64,000 nucleotides of DNA from Collybia mongolica (Eukaryota; Basidiomycota; Agaricomycetes; Agaricales; Clitocybaceae): positions 434,001 to 498,000 of the forward strand of contig JAAXNY010000015.1 in NCBI GenBank assembly GCA_013420905.1. The letters are read 5' to 3'. The notes beneath the pieces were generated by a model. That model was not told the origin of the DNA. It saw nothing but the letters and a program-made list of their open reading frames with translations, and did not search any database. Of the stretch, positions 59,090-64,000 are shown piece by piece. Position numbers and translations under genes: made by a program. The first letter of the stretch is position 1. Each line of letters starts with the position of its first letter.

Positions 59090-60846
59090 ATGGGTGTAGC
59101 GGACAGCATCTTCAAGAACAGCCGAGTCTACTGTACGTCCTATTCCTTCTTTTCTCGTGCGAAGCTTTAAATAGCGTACCGCGTTGATAGGGATGGCATT
59201 CATCGTCTACTGGGGCATCGTATTGTTCGGATACGATACGTACGCCTTCATTTTATATACTCATGCTTGACTGTATCACTAATTCATGCTCGGCGTCGTA
59301 GTGGGATTGGGTACGTACACATTCCCCTTCTTAAGTCCACAAAAGTGGCTCATATTTGGATTACTACAGCGGCGGTGTCGTCAGCGCACCCTATTTCCAG
59401 AAATCATTTGGACTGTTGGATGCCGATGGAAAAACAAACACTAGACGTAGCGACGAGGTATCGTCGAACGTCGTTTCAGTCTTGCAGGCGGGGGCATTCT
59501 TCGGTGCACTGGGTAGTGCTCCCATTTCGTGTGCGTATCTCAACTATTTTCCCCCGATTCTTCCCGTCCCATTCTCCTTCTTTATTCCAACCAACCACGT
59601 TTGTCATGGACGCTGGGCGTTCTCTGTATTCTGCTCCCATTCTGCTCCGATACATCGGTACTCCCTGCCCATCGTGTGTACAGGTGTAGGGATATCAATG
59701 ATGATTGATATGAATTTGGAGCGATTGCAGATAATCTACCAGTCCGATCGTCCTCATCACAGAAATGATTGATTGTGATGAATGATGAGGCCGAGTAGAA
59801 ACGCGCTTTGGGCGCTACGTGCATGATTGTACCTGTCGCATGTCGGCCGACTAGAGAATGTTCTAACAATCGCAACTTTTACCTTACAGCACGTATAGGA
59901 CGGATATACACCCTTGCGGCCTTTAGCGCCCTCTTCCTCGTCGGTGCTGTTAGTTCCGCCAATCTTATCCTTTTATCAAGGATTTAACCGCGGCACTGTT
60001 CTCTATAGATCCTCACCACAGTCGCAGACGGAGGAAAGAAAGGACTCTCGGAAATCTATGCTGGACGTGTCATATCAGGGGTTGGTATTGGCGCGATTTC
60101 AGCCGTCGCGCCAGCATATGTGTCCGAGTGTTCGCCGAAAGATGTGCGAGGGCGGATTACCGGGTTGTTCCAAATTATGGTGCGTATCGTGGAGGTGTAG
60201 GGCAACAAAGTGATTGATCACTAGAGCTTCATAGGTCGCAATCGGCGTGATGATCTCGTACTTCATCAACTGTAAGCTCTGCTTCCATTTCTATCCCTAT
60301 AAGATCGATTGATATTGATGCTCTATTTTATCATCTACAGATGGAGTCGACATACATATCAAGTATGGCGTTAATGTGTGGAGAATACCATTCGGCTTAC
60401 AGATAATACCTGCCGGAATTATGACGCTGGGACTGTTCACGATCAAGGTACGATGCCCTGATCTTCCTGGTACGAACCTTACCTCAGACTCTGCGATGAT
60501 ACAGGAGTCCCCACGTTGGCTCGCATCTGTTGGACGGAACCGTGAAGCCATCGCTAACCTTGCATACCTGAGGAAAGAATTAATCGATTCAGAGGCTGTG
60601 ATCCACGAGATGGCGGAAATTGAGACGGCTATCCAGGAAGAGCGTGAGGCACGCAAGGGCCTGGGGTTGAAAGAGGCGTTTTTCGGAAAGGGAAACTTCA
60701 TCCGTTTTGTTATCGCGTTCGTAATCTTCCTCCTGCAACAATGGAGTGGTCAGAATTCCGTTGGGTGAGTTGCATGTATCAACCCTGAGCCCCTGCTAAC
60801 GGTTGTTTCCGGGCGCAGTTATTACGCACCACAAATCTTCGCTGCA
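59090..60846 (+). pseudogene. MFS sugar porter copy 4, truncated by a telomeric junction
   Basis: Starts MGVADSIFKNSRVY at 59090 and follows the family exon by exon: FIVYWGIVLFGYDT, SGGVVSAPYFQKSFGLLDA, SDEVSSNVVSVLQAGAFFG, RIGRIYTLAAFSALFLVGA, VISGVGIGAISAVAPAYVS, ECSPKDVRGRITGLFQIM, GVMISYFIN, VNVWRIPFGLQIIPAG, ESPRWLASVGRNREA (60505-60537) to QQWSGQNSVG at 60762, then the short exon YYAPQIFAA ending at 60846 and a normal donor GTATGT. Only about 20 further bases precede TTAGGG repeats. Everything from helix 8 onward, including the PETKG tail, is missing. It is closest to copy 1 (both have AIQEEREARKGLGLKEAFFG) but on the opposite strand. The 5' part appears undamaged, so the loss is probably recent. 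A protein with seven helices is unlikely to transport. Confidence 0.85.
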
Positions 60847-60872
60847 GTATGTCTTTATCCGCGCCCTTTGAT
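60847..60872 (+). other. Chromosome-break junction inside an intron
   Basis: From the GTATGT donor of transporter copy 4 to the first telomeric T: 26 bp of presumed intron. The other copies have a full intron here followed by the next transporter exon; here telomeric repeat follows directly. Confidence 0.7.
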
Positions 60873-60890
60873 TTAGGGTTAGGGTTAGGG
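60873..60890 (+). repeat. Telomeric repeat (TTAGGG)3
   Basis: Three perfect TTAGGG units on the plus strand at the transporter break. This is the orientation expected for a chromosome end to the right. They also form the outer end of the first PLE 3' unit. Confidence 0.9.
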
Positions 60891-60897
60891 TGGACGA

Positions 60898-60924
60898 CAA
60901 CAAAAACGCGAAGCGTTTTTGTTG
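60898..60924 (-). other. Terminal 12-bp hairpin, unit 1
   Basis: Perfect inverted repeat CAACAAAAACGC / GCGTTTTTGTTG around GAA, 7 bp inside the telomeric repeats. Position and pairing are conserved in unit 2. Confidence 0.8.
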
Positions 60925-60951
60925 GAGGATATAGTTGAGTAGGCGAAATTT

Positions 60952-61019
60952 ACCGATAAGGATCGATGGAGGAGACCACCGGTCGGATCCTTTCGTCTTT
61001 TAAGACTCTTCAGATCGGT
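60952..61019 (-). ncRNA. Type I hammerhead ribozyme, copy 1
   Basis: On the minus strand: stem I ACCGAT, core CTGAAGA, stem II GTCT-TAAA-AGAC, core GAA, stem III AGGATC ... GATCCT closing a loop of about 21 nt, cleavage-site U, then ATCGGT closing stem I. All invariant hammerhead positions (C3 U4 G5 A6, G8 A9, G12 A13 A14, H17) are present and all three stems pair. Hammerhead motifs are established in Penelope-like elements. Predicted cleavage lies between 60958 and 60957 on the minus strand. Confidence 0.88.
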
Positions 61020-61125
61020 TTTAGGGTGTATACGGGTTGCTGCGGACTTTAGCTTTGTTCCGAAGTTAGGCTAAAGTCGGGATACTTAGTCATCTACCTG
61101 TCAGAGGCGGCCAATGGGTTTAGAT

Positions 61126-61143
61126 TTAGGGTTAGGGTTAGGG
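61126..61143 (+). repeat. Telomeric repeat (TTAGGG)3
   Basis: Second perfect block, between the truncated end of unit 1 and the 3' end of unit 2. Confidence 0.9.
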
Positions 61144-61150
61144 TGGACGA

Positions 61151-61177
61151 CAACACAAACGCGAAGCGTTTGGGTTG
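61151..61177 (-). other. Terminal 12-bp hairpin, unit 2
   Basis: CAACACAAACGC / GCGTTTGGGTTG around GAA; 11 of 12 positions pair. Relative to unit 1 one A-T pair has become C-G by changes on both sides, so pairing is preserved. Confidence 0.75.
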
Positions 61178-61205
61178 GAGGACTAGTTGAGTAGGCGTAA
61201 GGGGT

Positions 61206-61274
61206 CCCGATAAGGATCGATGGTTGGATTCCACCGGTCGGATCCTTTCGTCTTTTAAGACTCTTCAGATCGGG
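61206..61274 (-). ncRNA. Type I hammerhead ribozyme, copy 2
   Basis: Same design as copy 1 with stem I CCCGAT/ATCGGG (C-G replacing A-T at the outer pair), identical core CTGAAGA ... GAA, identical stems II and III, and a diverged stem III loop. The covariation supports a real RNA structure. Confidence 0.88.
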
Positions 61275-61372
61275 TTTTTTCGGTATACGTGTTGCTGCGG
61301 ACTTTCACTTTCTTCCGAAGTTAGGCGAAAGTCGGGATACTTAGTCATCTACCTGTCAGAGGCGGCCAATGG

Positions 61373-62228
61373 CCATTTGCGCGCTTGACAGATGCGCAGT
61401 CGCTTCCATAGCGTCTGGCAGATCGGAATAGAACACGACATCGCCGAGGCGGGCTTACTAACTCTGCCCGAAGGCAGTGTGTTGGGCACCAATCGGCGAC
61501 CGTCTATTAACGACCTTGACAGCCTGTGGGAACAAAGCTAAACGGATTACTCCGGTCAGCCGTAATGATTAGCAACCTTTCACACGTCACGGTCGTTTCG
61601 GACCGGGCACGTGGCCTTTAACCGTCCATGTCGGGTCGGTGATCGGATCAAAATCCGGTCCGGCTCAGGCGGGTTAGGTTGGGTTAACCGGTTAGGGTTA
61701 GGTTAGGTTAACGGTTAGGTTAGGGTTCGGGTTAGCTAATTCGTTCAATGTCAGGTTGACGTAGATCGGATGCATTAAGCAAACAAATACTCACGGTTAG
61801 GGTTAGAGTTAGGGTTAGTATGTCTCTAAGAGCCTCGGTTAATACCGTCTGTCGCTAGGACATAAATCGTGGTACTTACAAAGTATCAACAACGGTTTAA
61901 TTTTTACCGCTAAGAATAGATGGAAACAATACCCACGGGCCTCAACAAGAGCGTCCCCGAAGGTAAACAAACGCACGCACGTAAGCGAGCCGTTCCGGGT
62001 CTAAGGAGTTCCCCGCACAGGGAAGGGGATCTACCGGTATATCTCCGCCGATCAAATTCGGCTGCTTTTCGCCACATTGGACTACTTAGGCTCACGCTGT
62101 CATAAGACCAACGGTCGTGGGACCGATAGAGATCTGATAGGTTAACTCCGACCAGGGATGGCAAGAAGCTCACACGCTGCTACGCCCCAGAGCGCCCGAT
62201 CAACTTGGACCGGGGCAACAGGTTAAGT
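61373..62228. repeat. PLE 3' non-coding region with degenerate telomere-like tracts
   Basis: TTAGGG-like runs with point changes (GGTTAGG, GGTTAACGG, GGGTTCGGG) lie at about 61675-61740 and 61796-61821. They may mark further old junctions between stacked element ends; the region right of 61826 would then be the 3' UTR of the RT-bearing copy. A stretch near 61905-61922 resembles part of the hammerhead unit but lacks the core. Confidence 0.55.
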
Positions 62229-64000
62229 TTACGCGACGTCCTCCACTCGAGTGGGTTCGCCGCGGATATTGTATAGGAACGACAGATCTTGTCTTTCTAG
62301 AGAGCCGGTCGAGCTAGTGTCATCACTAGAGTCATTAGCTGGCTCTTCATCGTTCGATTCTAGGGACATGTTCTGTACCAGAGCTTGTTCTTCCATCTTG
62401 GATAATACAATCTTTTTCCAAAGACTAGTTAGGTCAAATAAATTACGAGTCCGTTTCTTGGACACGATAAATCGACGTTTGTCGAAACCTATTTTCGTAA
62501 TGTCAGGGATGGGCAGAAGCCCATCAGCCGTTTCGATCAAGGAGTTAAACTCCTCAACCGATGACTTGAGACCAAAAAGGTCTCCACTGAATTTCGGGAA
62601 CACAATACCATATCGGTTATGTGTGGCGGCGTTTATCCAACCCCGCCAGGTTCCGAGGACTGTATCTCCGAGTTTCTTAGCGTTGAAGTAATCCCACGCA
62701 AGGTTATATTCGGACTTAAGCACAAGAATGTCACTAGAGCGTTGCCGTGACTCAGAATGGCGTTTTTCCCACCGTTCTCGTACATTATGCTTAATCCATG
62801 AATAGACCAAGTCAGCTGGATAACCACGTTTGATATAAAGGGCAGCCAAGCCCGATATAGCGTCCTGGTAGTGTGTATAAAGACTACAGAGTGTGGCCAG
62901 CCGTGACATTTCTCCCACGAATGTCCCCCGTTTCACATCTAGGGGGTGGGCAGAAATCCATGGAATTCTTTCTTGATGCGAACGTGCTTTGCGATAGGGC
63001 ATCCACTGTAATTCCGAGTATTGATCCCGGTACAGGGTTAAGTCCAGGAAAGGCTGATGCGATTCCGACACGTTCCATTCAATAACACAGCCATCAAATT
63101 GAACACACGCGAGGTGATTAAGTGCTTCTGCTTCTGAAGAGGCATATACAATCGCCGCGCAATCATCGATGTACCGCCCGTAAAAAGGTACGAGCGTGTT
63201 AGACAGGATTCCACAAGATTCTTCGAAGAACCAGCCAAATAAATTGGCTAAGTCCGGGGAAGACGCGACGCCCATAGCGAGGCCGCGCGTTTGTTTATAG
63301 AATTTATCCTGAAACTGTGTAATCAAGTTACTATTTCCAGTCGTGAGACACCGAACAAATATGTCGTATTCGTGTAACTCTTGTTTGGTAAGCCGGTCTT
63401 TACACGTGTCAAAACTTTCGCCAAAGTAGTACCTCTCGTAGAGATTGAGTATGACTTCAAAACATCTCTCTATGGGTATATTTGGGTAGAAAGCGACTAC
63501 GTCGCCGGTAACGATATAAAATCGTCGTCCACGTTGGAATTTTACTTGCCTCAATTTTAACACCAAGTCTTTTGTTCCGTGTATAACGGTTGGCGCCGAT
63601 TGTACAATCGGTTTGAGTGATTTACTCACGTACTTAGCCGCAGGGTTTTGGATCGCACTATGACATGGAATGATCGGTCTCATCTTGACAGGTTCCTTAT
63701 GTATTTTAGGAATCCCGTAAAAGATAGGAACTTTGTGCTTTTCCCCTTTCGGGGTTATTTGATGTCGCATAAATATGCAGACTTGCGGGTTGGAGATGTG
63801 CGCTTCGCAGAGCGATGCTATTTCCTCCATTTGGGTACATTGAGTCTTTAGGTAACTATTTGCTACTAGCTCATGTAACGGTAAGTAATTGTTATCGTCG
63901 GCCAATAGTTCTAGACATTTCTCTATAATCCAGTCTCGTTTAGATACAGCTATTCCCAAGTTCTTATCTGTGTTCGTAACCACGTATTTGTTATCAAACA
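62229..64000 (-). CDS. Penelope-like reverse transcriptase, endonuclease-less (partial at 5')
   Basis: An open frame of about 590 residues that continues past the right edge. RT motifs in order: TNTDKNLGIAVSKRDW (PLE-specific RT1), FYGIPKIHKEPVKMRPII (RT2), YIVTGDVVAFYPNIP (RT3/A, catalytic Asp), RGLAMGVASSPDLANLF (RT4/B), FYGRYIDDCAAIVY (RT5/C, the YxDD box) and LDLTLYRD (RT6). The C-terminal thumb region follows, then an acidic Ser/Asp-rich tail (NDSSDDTSSTGS). There is no GIY-YIG nuclease after the thumb, placing it with endonuclease-deficient, telomere-associated PLEs such as those described in basidiomycetes (Coprina) and bdelloids (Athena). Its 3' end faces the telomeric repeats and the broken transporter. 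No stop or frameshift interrupts the visible part, so it may be active. Confidence 0.9.
   Translation of the reverse strand, partial: FDNKYVVTNTDKNLGIAVSKRDWIIEKCLELLADDNNYLPLHELVANSYLKTQCTQMEEIASLCEAHISNPQVCIFMRHQITPKGEKHKVPIFYGIPKIHKEPVKMRPIIPCHSAIQNPAAKYVSKSLKPIVQSAPTVIHGTKDLVLKLRQVKFQRGRRFYIVTGDVVAFYPNIPIERCFEVILNLYERYYFGESFDTCKDRLTKQELHEYDIFVRCLTTGNSNLITQFQDKFYKQTRGLAMGVASSPDLANLFGWFFEESCGILSNTLVPFYGRYIDDCAAIVYASSEAEALNHLACVQFDGCVIEWNVSESHQPFLDLTLYRDQYSELQWMPYRKARSHQERIPWISAHPLDVKRGTFVGEMSRLATLCSLYTHYQDAISGLAALYIKRGYPADLVYSWIKHNVRERWEKRHSESRQRSSDILVLKSEYNLAWDYFNAKKLGDTVLGTWRGWINAATHNRYGIVFPKFSGDLFGLKSSVEEFNSLIETADGLLPIPDITKIGFDKRRFIVSKKRTRNLFDLTSLWKKIVLSKMEEQALVQNMSLESNDEEPANDSSDDTSSTGSLERQDLSFLYNIRGEPTRVEDVA

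Larger units (their letters stand above)
60873..61118 (-). mobile_element. 5'-truncated Penelope-like element, 3' end only (unit 1)
   Basis: A unit of about 245 bp, nearly repeated at 61126-61372. Read on the minus strand it ends with a hairpin and then telomere-complementary CCCTAA repeats. It contains a hammerhead ribozyme. At its upstream (right) end the match stops at GGCCAATGG and telomeric repeat begins, as expected for a copy cut short at its 5' end and capped by new repeats. Confidence 0.7.
61126..61372 (-). mobile_element. Penelope-like element 3' end (unit 2)
   Basis: Second copy of the 3' unit, offset by 253 bp from unit 1. Core structures are the same; loops and linkers differ. 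Unlike unit 1 the sequence continues past GGCCAATGG to the right (CCATTTGCGCGC...), so this copy retains more of the element. Confidence 0.7.

Noticed and set aside
61880..61960. Third hammerhead ribozyme copy
   Set aside because: The stretch near 61905-61922 resembles the closing part of the hammerhead unit, but no CTGANGA core or GAA partner is found at the right distance.

Overview
The window looks like nuclear DNA of a mushroom-forming basidiomycete (Agaricomycetes). Genes are broken by many 45-65 bp GT-AG introns. The families present are lineage-expanded BTB/POZ proteins, F-box/LRR proteins, a NACHT-type STAND protein, a DUF6534-like 7-TM protein, a KDZ transposon with cysteine-cluster (CxC) modules, and an endonuclease-less Penelope-like element (PLE) joined to TTAGGG repeats. 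No bacterial-type operons, rRNA or CRISPR are present. The + strand carries TTAGGG at the right end, so the chromosome end should lie toward higher coordinates; the window reads as accessory, subtelomeric sequence.

Layout. 1-6.1 kb: three BTB genes, one broken by an in-frame stop. 6.8-8.3 kb: F-box/LRR gene with a likely frameshift. 10.0 kb: a short remnant of a NACHT gene. 10.6-17.8 kb: two paralogous small type I membrane proteins with PPxY tails, with an alpha/beta hydrolase between them. 17.9-20.4 kb: a glycolipid-transfer protein (GLTP/HET-C2 type) and a two-module zinc-finger protein. 23.0-24.0 kb: a fourth BTB gene. 25.5-31.7 kb: a complete-looking KDZ DNA transposon with a CxC-type transposase and a large disordered accessory protein. 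31.9-34.4 kb: a small unknown gene and a NACHT protein. 37.2-38.6 kb: DUF6534-like membrane protein. 38.7-39.2 kb: possible F-box remnant. 39.3-42.4 kb: a CpG-poor, non-coding element with inverted ends and an inner satellite. 43.1-44.7 kb: a nucleotidyltransferase-fold protein with two modules. 45.4-60.8 kb: four MFS sugar-porter genes, three in tandem on the minus strand, the fourth on the plus strand and cut off. 60.85-64.0 kb: telomeric repeats, stacked PLE 3' ends with hammerhead ribozymes, and a PLE reverse transcriptase running off the right edge.

The most striking observation is the right end. The fourth transporter gene stops a few bases into an intron and is followed by TTAGGG repeats. 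Two copies of a PLE 3' region follow, each starting with telomeric repeats, a 12-bp hairpin and a complete type I hammerhead ribozyme. The two ribozyme copies differ by compensatory base changes in stem I, and the hairpins also covary, so the structures appear to be under selection or recently so. All PLE copies have their 3' ends facing the chromosome interior. This fits a broken chromosome end healed by telomere addition and then extended by terminal PLE attachment.

No pathway links the window as a whole. The BTB, F-box, NACHT and GLTP genes are typical of fast-evolving fungal recognition or ubiquitin repertoires, and the transporters form a tandem nutrient-uptake family. Gene models were made by eye from splice sites and paralogue comparison, so exon boundaries are approximate.
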